Positions 15,957 through 24,961 of a DNA stretch of 56,199 nucleotides are shown here, one piece after another. Position numbers and translations under genes: made by a program. Location: positions 1-56,199 of the forward strand of contig NZ_MAYO01000001.1 of NCBI RefSeq assembly GCF_001691565.1, in the 5' to 3' direction. Within the stretch, counting starts at the first letter, position 1. The number at the start of each line of letters is the position of its first letter. The stretch comes from Microbacterium oleivorans (GTDB taxonomy: Bacteria > Actinomycetota > Actinomycetes > Actinomycetales > Microbacteriaceae). The notes beneath the pieces are model-generated. The model was not told the DNA's origin and searched no databases. It was given only the letters and a program-made list of their open reading frames with translations.

Positions 15957-15963
15957 TCGCGAG

Positions 15964-16339
15964 ATCCCCCCGCGCGCCGCACTCGTGATGTCCCCCACAC
16001 CCGACGGCGCTCAGCGATAGCGGAGAGAGAGCGACCGAGCCGGTGACGGCGCTGACAATCTACGTGGCGAGATCGAGTGTTGCGCTAGATCCTCGGACGC
16101 AATGGCGCAATAACCCCGCCACTATCGCGCATGCCCCCGCTTGACACGGGTGATAGGATCAGCCCGAACGGCGTTCTGCCGCAGGCACGGTTGTCGGACG
16201 GGCTGAACCCCTCCCCCATGTAGCTATTTCCAGACGTCGACCCGGCGCAGTTATTGCGCAATACCGCGGCGCATAACAGCGGAATATCGCGCCGCACATC
16301 CTCGGGACCGGCTGCCTCCAGGTCGCGAAGCGGAGACGC
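15964..16339. repeat. Gene-free region with GCGCAATAAC repeats, possible centromere
   Basis: No open frame with a ribosome-binding site was found here. GCGCAATAAC occurs at 16105-16114 and inverted at 16250-16259. The latter is part of a perfect 12-bp palindrome TATTGCGCAATA at 16252-16263. Related words (TTGCGC at 16080, GGCGCATAAC and AATATCGCGCC after 16265) cluster around. The same GCGCAATAAC is found at 26591-26600 upstream of parA. The region flanks a gene for a duplicated ribbon-helix-helix-like protein, so it may be a partition or replication site. Confidence 0.4.
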
Positions 16340-16945
16340 TTATTGGTCGACGTCGAGAGGGGTGCTCGATTGCTGCGCCTGGATCTCGCGGCGCCGCTCC
16401 CACTCACCCCGTAGCCATTCCCCTTGCCGCTGAGCTGCAGCCCGGCTGCTCCCCCGCGCTCGAGCTGGCGCCGGTGGGAAGGGTTCGCCCGCGTTGTATG
16501 TCTTCTCGAGCCGATCGGCTTCGAGCTCGAAGGCAGCCGCGACGAGACCGGCCAGAGACGGAGCGCCGTCGTTCTCATCCCGCGTCGCCCACCACGCTGC
16601 CTTGAGGCGTGAATGCAGGTCGACGGGGAGGTAGTAGGCCTGATGGCCGAGTCCGGATGCACCGCGTGGGTTCGCTCCTCGAGCGCGAGGTGGCGGCGCA
16701 GGGAACGGGTTTCCCTCGTTGTACGTCTTCTCGAGGTGGCACGCTTCACGGGCGAACGCGACCTCTACGAGCCCTGCAAGAGAGGGCGCGCCGTCGACTT
16801 CATCCCGGGTTGCCCACCACGCGGCTTTGAGCCGGATGTGCAGGGCTGTGGGGATGAAGTAGGAGAACGACCGATATCCGGTGGCGGAGGCCCTGCCCGG
16901 TGGGCGGGGAGTCTCCTCGGCGGCGTTGACGTCTCTTGTTGGCAC
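16340..16945 (-). CDS. Putative centromere-binding protein with tandem duplicated domain, 201 aa
   Basis: Two copies of a ~60-residue domain, residues about 27-83 and 99-155, share RLKAAWWATRDE, DGAPSLAGLV, and LEKTYNxGxPFP. The core (strand, then two helices) and the YNxGxPFPPxP tail match the small ribbon-helix-helix-like ParB proteins found beside parA on actinobacterial plasmids, but those usually have one copy. A duplicated domain would act as a built-in dimer. It starts at GTG 16945 without a clear ribosome-binding site, is preceded by a palindrome-containing promoter (17005-17034), and lies next to a repeat-rich gap. The DNA target is inferred. Confidence 0.6.
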   Translation of the reverse strand: MPTRDVNAAEETPRPPGRASATGYRSFSYFIPTALHIRLKAAWWATRDEVDGAPSLAGLVEVAFAREACHLEKTYNEGNPFPAPPPRARGANPRGASGLGHQAYYLPVDLHSRLKAAWWATRDENDGAPSLAGLVAAAFELEADRLEKTYNAGEPFPPAPARARGSSRAAAQRQGEWLRGEWERRREIQAQQSSTPLDVDQ

Positions 16946-17004
16946 GAATCGCAGACTGGAGATGGAGGATGTTGCCCCTTTTTCAGGGGGCGGCGGGTTC
17001 CCCC

Positions 17005-17034
17005 ACCCTAACCTCGACGGCCGTCGGACGATAA
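17005..17034 (-). promoter_or_regulatory. Putative autoregulated promoter of the RHH-like gene
   Basis: On the minus strand TTATCG (17034-17029), an 18-base spacer and TAGGGT (17010-17005). The spacer contains the perfect 12-bp palindrome CGACGGCCGTCG at 17015-17026, the place where an RHH repressor would block RNA polymerase. A 5-bp hairpin (16974-16991) lies in the expected leader. Confidence 0.4.
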
Positions 17035-17068
17035 GGGTAAGCGCCCGTGATTCCGGTGTTTCCAGGGG

Positions 17069-18322
17069 TCAGAGTCGCCGGCACGAGCCGTCAGCGGGGC
17101 AGAGTTCCAGGCCGTAGAGACGGAAGAACTCTTCGGGCTCCACGTAGCCGGCGTACTGGGCTGGGGCTCCGAGGGCGGTGGCGTCGCGTAGCTGCGCGAC
17201 GGCCTGGTTGGTGGTGCCGTTCTTGTTGATGCGGATGTCGAGGTGGCAGCCGCTGCTCGGGGGGACGTTGCCCACGACCCCGATCTGCTGTCCGGCTTGG
17301 ACGGTGTCGCCGACGTCGACGAGGCGCTGGCTCTTGTACATGTGGAGGTACTCGACCAGGAAGCCGTCCGGGTGCCGGATGGTGAGGAAGAGCGCACTGC
17401 TGAGGGTGACTGTTCCGGGAAGCGTCGCGTAGACGGGATCCCCGCACGGGTTGGGCCACCGTTGGAAGTCCAGGGCGGGGTGCCACGTCGACGTGCCGGG
17501 GATGTTGATGTTGCGGGGCCCGTAGCCGGATGTCATCTGATAGCCGGGCGCGAGCGGGTAGGCGGCTTTTCCGATGACGGTGCCGCTGCCTCCGCAGCTG
17601 ATCGACCCGCTCACGGCGCCGATGACCTGCTGCGCGGCGGTCTCCCATTTGTCGTATGCGTCGGGGAACGCGGAGACCTGCACCTTCTGTGCAGCTTCGC
17701 CCAGGGGCATGCTCTCCCACCCGGGGATGTCCAGCAGTCCCCGCGGGGTTCCCTGGTTCGGGCCCTCGGGCCCTCCGAAGAACGCCTTGGCCGCGTACGT
17801 CGGGTCCATCAGGTCTTCGAGCGTCCCCCACCCGGAAACCCGCTGCTGGAAGAAGTTGACCGAGTCGTGGTCACTTCCGACCGCGTCATGGGGGTAGTTC
17901 AGGGAAGCCGGGACGGTGGAGTTGGCGTACATCTTCAGCCCCGACTCCTGCAGGGCCGTCATGATCGCGATCTGCTGTCCCTTGACCGATACGCCCAGTG
18001 ACTGAGCGACCGCGAGGATCGTCGCCGCGTGGTTCAGTTCGGTGGTCCCGAGAGTTCGCTTGGAGCCACCCGTGGTCTGCACCGCGAGGGAGCTCGTCGA
18101 CGCCGAGCCTGTGGTCGTGCACTGGGATCCGGACCCCGACCCTGCCCCCATGCTGCTGCCGAGCAACATGACGACGAACATCGTGTATCCGGCGAAGATC
18201 GCCACGGGGACCAGCACGATCGCGACGACCCAGAGGATCACCTTGCGCGAGGCCGGAGTCTCGCCGACCCCGTCGACGCCGGCAGGGCCTGCGTCGACGG
18301 GACGATCGAAGGTGGTGGACAT
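17069..18322 (-). CDS. T4SS cell-wall hydrolase: lysozyme-like plus M23 peptidase, 417 aa
   Basis: Membrane-anchored peptidoglycan hydrolase that would open the wall for the conjugation channel (VirB1/TcpG role). One transmembrane helix spans about 28-52, followed by a Gly/Ser linker. A lysozyme/transglycosylase-like domain occupies about 85-225 (ILAVAQSLGVSVKGQQIAI, LQESGL, NFFQQR), and an M23/LytM domain about 265-375 (MTSGYGPRN, WHPALDFQ, YLHMY, CHLDIRI). The second M23 motif is HLD rather than HxH, so zinc binding may be altered. It is the last gene of the P6 operon, 8 bases after the VirB6 gene. Confidence 0.82.
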   Translation of the reverse strand: MSTTFDRPVDAGPAGVDGVGETPASRKVILWVVAIVLVPVAIFAGYTMFVVMLLGSSMGAGSGSGSQCTTTGSASTSSLAVQTTGGSKRTLGTTELNHAATILAVAQSLGVSVKGQQIAIMTALQESGLKMYANSTVPASLNYPHDAVGSDHDSVNFFQQRVSGWGTLEDLMDPTYAAKAFFGGPEGPNQGTPRGLLDIPGWESMPLGEAAQKVQVSAFPDAYDKWETAAQQVIGAVSGSISCGGSGTVIGKAAYPLAPGYQMTSGYGPRNINIPGTSTWHPALDFQRWPNPCGDPVYATLPGTVTLSSALFLTIRHPDGFLVEYLHMYKSQRLVDVGDTVQAGQQIGVVGNVPPSSGCHLDIRINKNGTTNQAVAQLRDATALGAPAQYAGYVEPEEFFRLYGLELCPADGSCRRL

Positions 18323-18330
18323 CTGTCAGC

Positions 18331-20376
18331 TCACCCCTGGCTGAGAGCGAGCCGGTTGCGCAGCTCGAGACTCCGCGGCGATCGCGCCCCGCGCGGAGCC
18401 AGCGTCGAGATGTCGACTGCGCTTCCAGCGGGGCGACGCTCGACATGACCGACGCCTGAGGCGTCCACGACGATCCGGCGAGGAGCGTCGGGGGTTTGCT
18501 GAGCTCCGACGGACTCGATAACCACCGGGGCGGGCGAGGTCCTCGACTCGCCCGATCGGCCCGAGGCGCTCTGAACGGCGCTCACCCCGGAGGAGATCGC
18601 CTTGCCCGCGCCCCTCCGAGTCACTCGGCCGCCCACCTCGAGCGCAGCAGCTCCGGCAGCACCCGCTAGCCCGCCGGCGCCCGCACCCTTCGCGATCCGT
18701 GCGCTGGTGAAGATCAGGTCGGCGGTCTTGGAGGCCTTGGCTGCTGCCCCCGCCCCGGCCCCACCTGGGCCGCGCTGAGCCGGCGGAAGGGCCGCAGGTC
18801 CACCGGACGACGGCGCAGGCGGTGTAGGTGCGGCAGGGCCACGGGTAGCCGCGAAGGAGGCGGGTCCCGGGCCTGAGCCGCCAGCTGGGCCAAGGTCGCT
18901 TCCGAGGAAGTTGATGGATCGGGCATCCACGTTCCGGTCCGGTCGTCGGACGGCTGCGGAGGCGACGGCTGAGACGGCTCCCATTGCGGCAACAGCTTTG
19001 ACGTTGTCGCGCTCCTTCGCGCCTGCTTTGCCCATGCCGAACTTGGACAGCTGCTCGGCCATAGAGCGGCCTGCCTTCTTCGCCGCCATCCGCGCCCGGA
19101 CGAGCAGGAATAGGAGCACGCACATCGTGAAGGTCGCGAAAGTCATCTGCGCCACAACGGGGATCCCGAGGCCGCTCAGGCCGGTGATCATGGCGACGGT
19201 GAGCTTGAGGACCGCGGCCATCAGCACCGCCATCAGCACGATGGCCACCAGTCCCATGAATGTGTCCGCGAGCGAGCGCCACAGCGGGTAGCGGCTGACC
19301 GGGAGGATGCCGAGGTAGACGTTCCACATCGCCTTGAGCGCAGCGATGAGGAATCCGATGACCGTGACCAGGAACAACACCCCGAACGCCACCGGCAGCA
19401 GGAACAATGCCAACGCCCCGGGGGTCATGGTGACGGCGGTAGCGACCTGGCCGAAGTTCGGGTTCTGGTTGTAGCTCTTGGCAGCCTCGTCACATGCGCC
19501 GACTGCGTCGCGGACCTCGTTGCCGCCGGTGTTGATGGGCGCTGAGGTGGTCATCGTCTCGGTGAAAGTGGTGGCACAGGTTCCCTCGAGCGCGTGCCCG
19601 AACGCGATCGTCTGCGCAGGGACCTTCACGAAGATGTCCACCAGCTGGGATGAGACGGCGGCGCTGAGCATGTCTTCGGAGTCGAGGGTGGTGTCGTTGA
19701 TGTCGTCGCTGACGACGGCCGCGGCGATCTGCCCGCCGTACTCCTGGGCTTGGTCGAGTGCGCCGTTGGTGGCAGTGAGGGTGGCGACCGGGTTGGCGAG
19801 GATGCTGGTGGCCAGGACAGCGCAGGTTGCGGAGATCACGATCTCGGCCCATCCGGTGGAGTGGCGGCCGAGCATGATCGCAATCCCGGCGACACCGCCG
19901 GAGATCATCAAAGCGAACGGGATCCAGTGGATCTGGCCGAGGACTGCTTCGACGACATCCGCCAGCCCGGCGAAGGGCGCGGCGATGACCTCAACCCACT
20001 CGAAGGACAGCAGCCAGTTGCAGAACCAGATCATCCAGCCGACCAACCCCAGATGGCCGGTCCAGATGGGGTCGAGCCAGGCGGCGATGAACGCCTTGCC
20101 CCAGGTGAACACGTCGCCGCGGTCGAGGGGGAGCACGGTGTACGAGGACAGCGGGACTCCCCCACTGTCGGTGATGTCTCCTCCCAGCAGGAAGGGGGCG
20201 GCGCCAGAGCCGTCTGCAGCGAACGCCCAGTACGTGTTGCCGAAGACGATCAGGAACACGTCGACGAGGACGATTGCGCTGATGCGAGCCCACCAGGGGT
20301 GTTCGCGAGCGAAGTGGCGGATGCGCCAGAAGGCGCCGCCCAAGGTGGTGAAGGTGTGTCGGTAGAAGGTGATCAT
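18331..20376 (-). CDS. VirB6/TrbL-like polytopic membrane protein, 681 aa
   Basis: Predicted inner-channel component of the type IV secretion system. An N-terminal helix and exported loop (about 30-110) are followed by helices at about 110-200 (GLVGWMIWFCNWLLSF, then FALMISGGVAGIAIML). A long external loop with two Cys (CATTFTE and ACDEA) comes next, then four or five helices at 315-445. The C-terminal 220 residues are Gly/Ala/Pro-rich, low-complexity and cytoplasmic, as in VirB6-like proteins of monoderm systems. Its ATG overlaps the stop of the VirB4 gene (ATGA). The call rests on topology and operon position rather than a diagnostic motif. Confidence 0.72.
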   Translation of the reverse strand: MITFYRHTFTTLGGAFWRIRHFAREHPWWARISAIVLVDVFLIVFGNTYWAFAADGSGAAPFLLGGDITDSGGVPLSSYTVLPLDRGDVFTWGKAFIAAWLDPIWTGHLGLVGWMIWFCNWLLSFEWVEVIAAPFAGLADVVEAVLGQIHWIPFALMISGGVAGIAIMLGRHSTGWAEIVISATCAVLATSILANPVATLTATNGALDQAQEYGGQIAAAVVSDDINDTTLDSEDMLSAAVSSQLVDIFVKVPAQTIAFGHALEGTCATTFTETMTTSAPINTGGNEVRDAVGACDEAAKSYNQNPNFGQVATAVTMTPGALALFLLPVAFGVLFLVTVIGFLIAALKAMWNVYLGILPVSRYPLWRSLADTFMGLVAIVLMAVLMAAVLKLTVAMITGLSGLGIPVVAQMTFATFTMCVLLFLLVRARMAAKKAGRSMAEQLSKFGMGKAGAKERDNVKAVAAMGAVSAVASAAVRRPDRNVDARSINFLGSDLGPAGGSGPGPASFAATRGPAAPTPPAPSSGGPAALPPAQRGPGGAGAGAAAKASKTADLIFTSARIAKGAGAGGLAGAAGAAALEVGGRVTRRGAGKAISSGVSAVQSASGRSGESRTSPAPVVIESVGAQQTPDAPRRIVVDASGVGHVERRPAGSAVDISTLAPRGARSPRSLELRNRLALSQG

Positions 20377-22904
20377 GATGCCTTCAAGGAGGGGGTCGAG
20401 AGCACTGCTTGACGGCGTTCGGGGCGCTCGGGGAGGGTCTTACGGAACTTGCCGATTCGACCGCGCTGGTCTCGGACGAGGCCCTCTCCTCGACGATCAG
20501 CTGCGACTCGGCCGTCTGGTCCTAGCGGGGAGAGCTCCTCGGTGACGACTTTGACCATCGCTGCGTCGGCGGGTTCACCGGTCAGCCACTCGATCGCGCG
20601 GCGAGCGAGGTCCTTGTCGGTCTGTCGCATGACGTACCGGGTCTTGAGGAGACCGCGGGTCTGGGTTTCCCCGAAGTCGGCCGGGTCGTGCGAGCCGAGC
20701 GCGAAGTAGGCGCGGTGCTTGCGGCCGTCTCGGATCCCGATGCGCAGATCCCTCTCGCCTTCGGGCGACTGGGTGATGTGGTGGGTTTCGTCGAAGTAGG
20801 CGCCGGCGAGCTCGCGCGGGTTCATGAAGCAGACCTCGCGGGAGATCCCCATGAGCATCGCGTACATGGCGCGGCCGTAGATCTTCTCCAGGGGCATCTC
20901 GTCGAACAGGTGCGCGTGCTCGAGCTCGGTCTTATCCGGAAGCGCGAGGCCGTGGGTGAGGAACACGATGGCGCGTGATTGGAGATCCACCGCCGGCAGA
21001 CCGTCATCGAAGAGGACCTCGCCGATGTCCTTGGACGCGACGAGGTTGATCAGGCCGGCGAGCTCGTCGCTTTCGGGCGAGGTGAATGTCTTGAGGTGGC
21101 CGGTCAGCCGTCCGAGGCTTGTGATGTCGTGAGCGGCGACGTACTCCGGTTCGAGGAGCCGCGACAGAGCGACACCGCGGGAGTCTCGCGCCCGGATGCC
21201 GAGCATGACCGCGAAGAGGCTTTGCACCATGCGCGCGCCCACACGGGGTCCGAACACGCGCAGCGGGTCCAGTGAGTACTCCGGCGACATCAGGTCGACG
21301 ACCGCGGTGGTGTCGGGGCGCAGGCTCTGCGCGAAGGCCGCGTACTCCTTGGATTCGGTGCGGTCGATGGCGACCACGCGGCCGTTGCGGTCGACGGTGT
21401 CCCCCATGTCGCACTTGAGGAGCACGCTCTTGCCCGCGCCGAGCTCAGCGACGACGCCGAAACTGGCGCTCGTGTCAGCTTGAATGCTGCCGTCAGCGTC
21501 TCTGAGGATCGGGGTGTGGCGGGCGGTGGAGATGTTTTCGCCGAACCGGGCGCCCTTCTCGTCGCCGAGTTCGTTGCTGACCAGGGGGACACCTGTAGCG
21601 AACTCGCGACCAGTGGTGATCTGGGTGAGCTCGCGAGCGATTCGCCCGGTGGCGACGCCGGGCAGCATCGCCCACCAGAGCTCTTCCTGCGCCCCCAGCG
21701 GTGCCTCGAGGAGAAAGTCGGCGCGCTTGTACTCGTCTGCGACGAATCGTGCCTTGGCTTTCGCGGCGTCGGGGGTGTCGGCTCCGACAGCGAACAGGAC
21801 GGTCGCTTGAACCTCGACCTCCTTGTCGGAGCGGTTGAGAGAGGCGTGGTAGGCCGCGAGCGTCTCCGCGATCTCGCTGAGGTCGGTCCCGCCACCGGTG
21901 ATGGTGGCAGTGCCCTCCTGGTGCTTGTACTGCTCCTCGAGCGCGGACTCGGCCTTCTTGTTGCGGCGCTTGACTTCCTCAGCGCCGGTGACGGTCAACC
22001 GCACTGCCCAGTCGACGTCGAGCGGGAACTGGTCGACGTGAGAGATCCACTCAACGCCGGGAGACACCCACCCTGCCCGGGGAGCACCCACGAGAGCCTG
22101 GATCACCTGGTACGAGGACGACTCGTCGGAGTAGGGGCTGTGCACCTTGACGTAGCGGCGCTTGAACGGGAGGAACTGCTGGCCGGTCTTCGGGTTGATG
22201 TCGCTTTGCCCGCCCTCGTCGATCCAGGGGTTGGGCATCGACGACGGCATCTGGAAGTGCGCGAGCTCATCGGCGGGGAACCCGTCGACGACGTCGCTTT
22301 GAGCCGGCGGGACGGGAGCAGCGACATCTGCGGCGAGTCCGCGCTGCTGGGAGTGCAGGGCGATCCAGATCTGCTCAGCCGGCGTCGCCCGAGTAGGTCG
22401 GAAGGCGGAGGGGATGCGCACTTCGATTTCCTTCGCCATCTGCGCGGCCTCACGGATCTCGGCATCGGAGGGAAGCTGCCGGGGAAGAGCGAGGCTGTCG
22501 CGCAGCTTGCTGTCTGCAGCACGCAGCGCTGACATCGTCCGGCCCTTCACCGACCCGGCGGACAGCGGAACGGAGAACCAGAACGCGCGGGTGCCGAGGG
22601 GGATCTGTTCGAGGGCGTCCAGCGTCAGAATGACCTCGTCCTTCCAGTCGGGGCATTCCTCGATTGAGATCCCGTCCAGCATCCGGTCGACGATCGCGAC
22701 AGGGTCGAGGTCAGCACACAGGCCAAGCAGGAGCCCCTCGCCGCGGTGGGCCTGGAAGAGAGCTTGGTGGTGGGCTTTGACGAGCTGCTTGGTCGCCGCA
22801 GTGCCGTAGCCGTACGGAAGCGGCTGCAACCGCCACGTCGCCCAGACCACGCCCGAACGGGTCCACATGAGGTTGTCTGTCATGGCTGTCGCGGGAATCT
22901 GCAT
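20373..22904 (-). CDS. virB4: VirB4-like secretion ATPase, 843 aa
   Basis: The conserved energising ATPase of conjugative type IV secretion. Start at 22904 (MQIPATAM) is chosen because GAAAGGCGAG lies upstream; the longer frame would overlap the small gene at 22916. Walker A is ELGAGKSVLL at about residues 486-495, a shortened form of the usual P-loop, and Walker B is LAGAYFDETHHI near residue 700, followed by the ALGSHDPADFGET sensor region. The N-terminal 480 residues are the usual VirB4 platform. It is flanked by TcpE-like, VirB6-like and hydrolase genes. The family is the T4SS VirB4/TcpF type; the catalytic Lys and Glu are present. Confidence 0.85.
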   Translation of the reverse strand: MQIPATAMTDNLMWTRSGVVWATWRLQPLPYGYGTAATKQLVKAHHQALFQAHRGEGLLLGLCADLDPVAIVDRMLDGISIEECPDWKDEVILTLDALEQIPLGTRAFWFSVPLSAGSVKGRTMSALRAADSKLRDSLALPRQLPSDAEIREAAQMAKEIEVRIPSAFRPTRATPAEQIWIALHSQQRGLAADVAAPVPPAQSDVVDGFPADELAHFQMPSSMPNPWIDEGGQSDINPKTGQQFLPFKRRYVKVHSPYSDESSSYQVIQALVGAPRAGWVSPGVEWISHVDQFPLDVDWAVRLTVTGAEEVKRRNKKAESALEEQYKHQEGTATITGGGTDLSEIAETLAAYHASLNRSDKEVEVQATVLFAVGADTPDAAKAKARFVADEYKRADFLLEAPLGAQEELWWAMLPGVATGRIARELTQITTGREFATGVPLVSNELGDEKGARFGENISTARHTPILRDADGSIQADTSASFGVVAELGAGKSVLLKCDMGDTVDRNGRVVAIDRTESKEYAAFAQSLRPDTTAVVDLMSPEYSLDPLRVFGPRVGARMVQSLFAVMLGIRARDSRGVALSRLLEPEYVAAHDITSLGRLTGHLKTFTSPESDELAGLINLVASKDIGEVLFDDGLPAVDLQSRAIVFLTHGLALPDKTELEHAHLFDEMPLEKIYGRAMYAMLMGISREVCFMNPRELAGAYFDETHHITQSPEGERDLRIGIRDGRKHRAYFALGSHDPADFGETQTRGLLKTRYVMRQTDKDLARRAIEWLTGEPADAAMVKVVTEELSPLGPDGRVAADRRGEGLVRDQRGRIGKFRKTLPERPERRQAVLSTPSLKAS

Positions 22905-22915
22905 CGTCTCGCCTT

Positions 22916-23095
22916 TCAGTCGGTCGGTGTGGCCAGCAGCAGATCGTGACCGCCGCCGAGGGATGCCGTGATCGGCGTGCCGCCGAGAACGGGGAGGAGT
23001 GGTGCATAGCTCGTCTCTGCGTCGAGCAGGAGTGCCTTGATGACACAGCCGCGGCCGCGGCCGATGACGCCGAGCAGGATGCTGGTGCGCTGCAT
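22916..23095 (-). CDS. Small T4SS-operon protein, 59 aa
   Basis: Starts at 23095, two bases after the TcpE-like stop, behind GAGGAGA, and ends 11 bases before the VirB4 start, so it fills the gap in the operon exactly. The sequence begins MQRTSILLGVIGRGRG and has further hydrophobic stretches (ALLLDAETSYAPLLPVLGG). It may be a small soluble or peripheral protein. There is no homology I can name. Its shortness makes it easy to overlook. Confidence 0.6.
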   Translation of the reverse strand: MQRTSILLGVIGRGRGCVIKALLLDAETSYAPLLPVLGGTPITASLGGGHDLLLATPTD

Positions 23096-23097
23096 GG

Positions 23098-23673
23098 TCA
23101 GTTGTCTCCTCGGGCTTGCTGGAGCAGCCGTTCGACGCCGCTGACCGCATGCGCGGAAGTGCGTGCCGGCAGCGGCGTCGAACGCTGCGAGATGACCGGT
23201 TCGACCACGGCGGGCGGGGCCGGCTGGGGCGCGGTGGTGGTGTCCTCGTCCAGGGCGAGTGCGATCGTGACGGGCTCGGCGATCGTGGCCTTACCTCCCG
23301 CGAAATGCGGAGGGCGTACCCGCAGCGTGGTCCCGCGGTATCGGCCTGCGGCAGGGCGCGTCATCGCGGCGAGGCCGCTGCTGATCACGCTGAGCAGGTT
23401 CCGACGTGTTGCGGGGATCCGTCCGGCTCCCCAAGCTGCAGCCCAGGACACGCCTGCAGCGATGGGGATGTCGACGATCGGAGAGCCAGTCCCCCACAGT
23501 CCCTGGGTCACCAGGGTGCCGATCAGGAAGATCGCGAGGACCACTCCCTGAGCGAGCGTGTAGGGGCCCCCGGGGATCTTCGTGCCGTCGTGGAGACGGC
23601 CGATGAACTTCGGGAACCGGCGGCTGCGCGTGTAGAACCGCGCAACCTCTCTCTCTTCGTCGTGCTCGGCCAC
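23098..23673 (-). CDS. tcpE: TcpE-like conjugal transfer membrane protein, 191 aa
   Basis: The N-terminus carries SRRFPKFIGRLHDGTKIPGG followed by PYTLAQ, the signature of the TcpE family in actinobacterial and clostridial conjugation systems. Two transmembrane helices follow at about 43-60 and 68-86. The C-terminal 100 residues are basic and Pro-rich and probably cytoplasmic. TcpE proteins are small membrane partners of the VirB4 ATPase, matching its position just upstream. Confidence 0.82.
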   Translation of the reverse strand: MAEHDEEREVARFYTRSRRFPKFIGRLHDGTKIPGGPYTLAQGVVLAIFLIGTLVTQGLWGTGSPIVDIPIAAGVSWAAAWGAGRIPATRRNLLSVISSGLAAMTRPAAGRYRGTTLRVRPPHFAGGKATIAEPVTIALALDEDTTTAPQPAPPAVVEPVISQRSTPLPARTSAHAVSGVERLLQQARGDN

Positions 23674-23682
23674 AGCTGCCCC

Positions 23683-23943
23683 TTAGACGGCCAGCTGGGA
23701 GACGGTGGTGCCGAGAGCGTTGACGGTCTCGCCCTCGATCAGGGTCATCACCCACGGGCCGCCGATGGTGGCCATGAAGATCGCGACCCCGCACATGAGG
23801 CCGGTGATGAGTGTCGTTGCCACGGCGAACTTCACCTTTACGGCAACGACGAAGAACACGATGACGGCGGCCAGGACCACGACGCCGCGGAAGGCCGTCG
23901 TGCCATCGGCGACGAGCCCGTTGATGAAATCGAAGAATCCCAT
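23683..23943 (-). CDS. Small two-helix T4SS membrane protein (TcpD/VirB2-like), 86 aa
   Basis: Start at 23943 behind GAGGAAAGC. Two hydrophobic helices at about 18-37 (FRGVVVLAAVIVFFVVAVKV) and 42-65 separated by a short loop, then a polar C-terminus. Size, topology and position between the TcpC- and TcpE-like genes match the small pilin-like or TcpD-like proteins of Gram-positive T4SS. There is no cleavable signal peptide. Confidence 0.6.
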   Translation of the reverse strand: MGFFDFINGLVADGTTAFRGVVVLAAVIVFFVVAVKVKFAVATTLITGLMCGVAIFMATIGGPWVMTLIEGETVNALGTTVSQLAV

Positions 23944-23959
23944 GGGAGCTTTCCTCTCG

Positions 23960-24961
23960 TTAGTTGCCGGCACCGGACGGTGTCGGCGTGGGGGTGGGGG
24001 TGTTCGACTCCTTGCCAGGAGCCGCTTGCGGTGCAAGATCAATGGCGCTGACCTCCCAGCGGGAGGCACGGGCGGTGAGGGTCAGGGAGTACGTCGACGT
24101 CAGCTGCTGCTCGAGGGGGCTCAGGAGCGCGACGGTCGCGAGCACCCGGACGGTGTCCCCGTCGTCGGGTGATCCCTTGGGCATGACATCGGCACGGAGC
24201 TCGTCGACCTTCGCGTCGACGTAGGGCGCTGGGGTGATCGGGGCGATGTCGGTCCCGGGAGACGTGTACCGGGACAGCTCCCCGGATCCCGCGAGATAGG
24301 CGCCGAGGAACGCGCTGACAGTCTCCGCAGCAGGATCAGACCCGCTGACCAGCTGGTTGTACACCAGTGCGGTGGCGGAGCCTTGCTGAGGGGCGGCGAT
24401 CTGCGCCGGCAACCCGACAGCGCGAAGCGCATCGCTGCCGACCGCGATCGCGACCTGGTAGTAGCGACGCGGCCACGCCGTGGTGCTTTCTTCCGCAGCG
24501 TCGCTCACGGACAGCTCTTTGACGTTCGCCGCGACCACAACGTTGACGAAGCTGGTTCCAGCGATCGGGGTGATGGACACGACACCGAGATCTCGGTACT
24601 CCCACCGCTGCTCTGACATCTGGCGAAGCGATCCCAGGTCGACATAGGTGCCGAGGTCGCCCGGCTCCTTCTTGGTCGCCCCCAGCCAGGAACCCACGAA
24701 CCCGAGGGCATAGTCCCCGGCGGTCTGCTCGCGGACATTGAGTCCAGCGGTCTGAGCCTGCGTCGACGAAGCCGCCACAGGAGCGGGCTGCATGCTCGTG
24801 ACGAGCAACGCGATCGGTCCGCAGGCGATGGCAGTGAACAGCACTCCGGAGACCACCATGCCGCTGAGCTGGCGCCCGTGCGTCCAGGTACTGCCTTTCG
24901 CCTCAGGGGCCTGCTTCTGCTTCGCCACCTTCGGTGTCTTCTGTCGCTTCTCCCGCGCCAT
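23960..24961 (-). CDS. tcpC: TcpC-like (VirB8-like) conjugal transfer protein, 333 aa
   Basis: A cytoplasmic basic tail (REKRQKTPKVAKQKQ) precedes one transmembrane helix at about 34-56. Two NTF2-like extracytoplasmic domains follow, about 75-200 (EQTAGDYALGFVGSWLGA, then the WEYRDLGVVSITPIAG strand) and 215-320 (DPAAETVSAFLGAYLAG, then WEVSAIDL). This is the architecture of TcpC, the VirB8-like channel component. The end is a Thr/Pro repeat. Its ATG overlaps the upstream stop (TGATG). It is the second gene of the P6 operon. Confidence 0.8.
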   Translation of the reverse strand: MAREKRQKTPKVAKQKQAPEAKGSTWTHGRQLSGMVVSGVLFTAIACGPIALLVTSMQPAPVAASSTQAQTAGLNVREQTAGDYALGFVGSWLGATKKEPGDLGTYVDLGSLRQMSEQRWEYRDLGVVSITPIAGTSFVNVVVAANVKELSVSDAAEESTTAWPRRYYQVAIAVGSDALRAVGLPAQIAAPQQGSATALVYNQLVSGSDPAAETVSAFLGAYLAGSGELSRYTSPGTDIAPITPAPYVDAKVDELRADVMPKGSPDDGDTVRVLATVALLSPLEQQLTSTYSLTLTARASRWEVSAIDLAPQAAPGKESNTPTPTPTPSGAGN

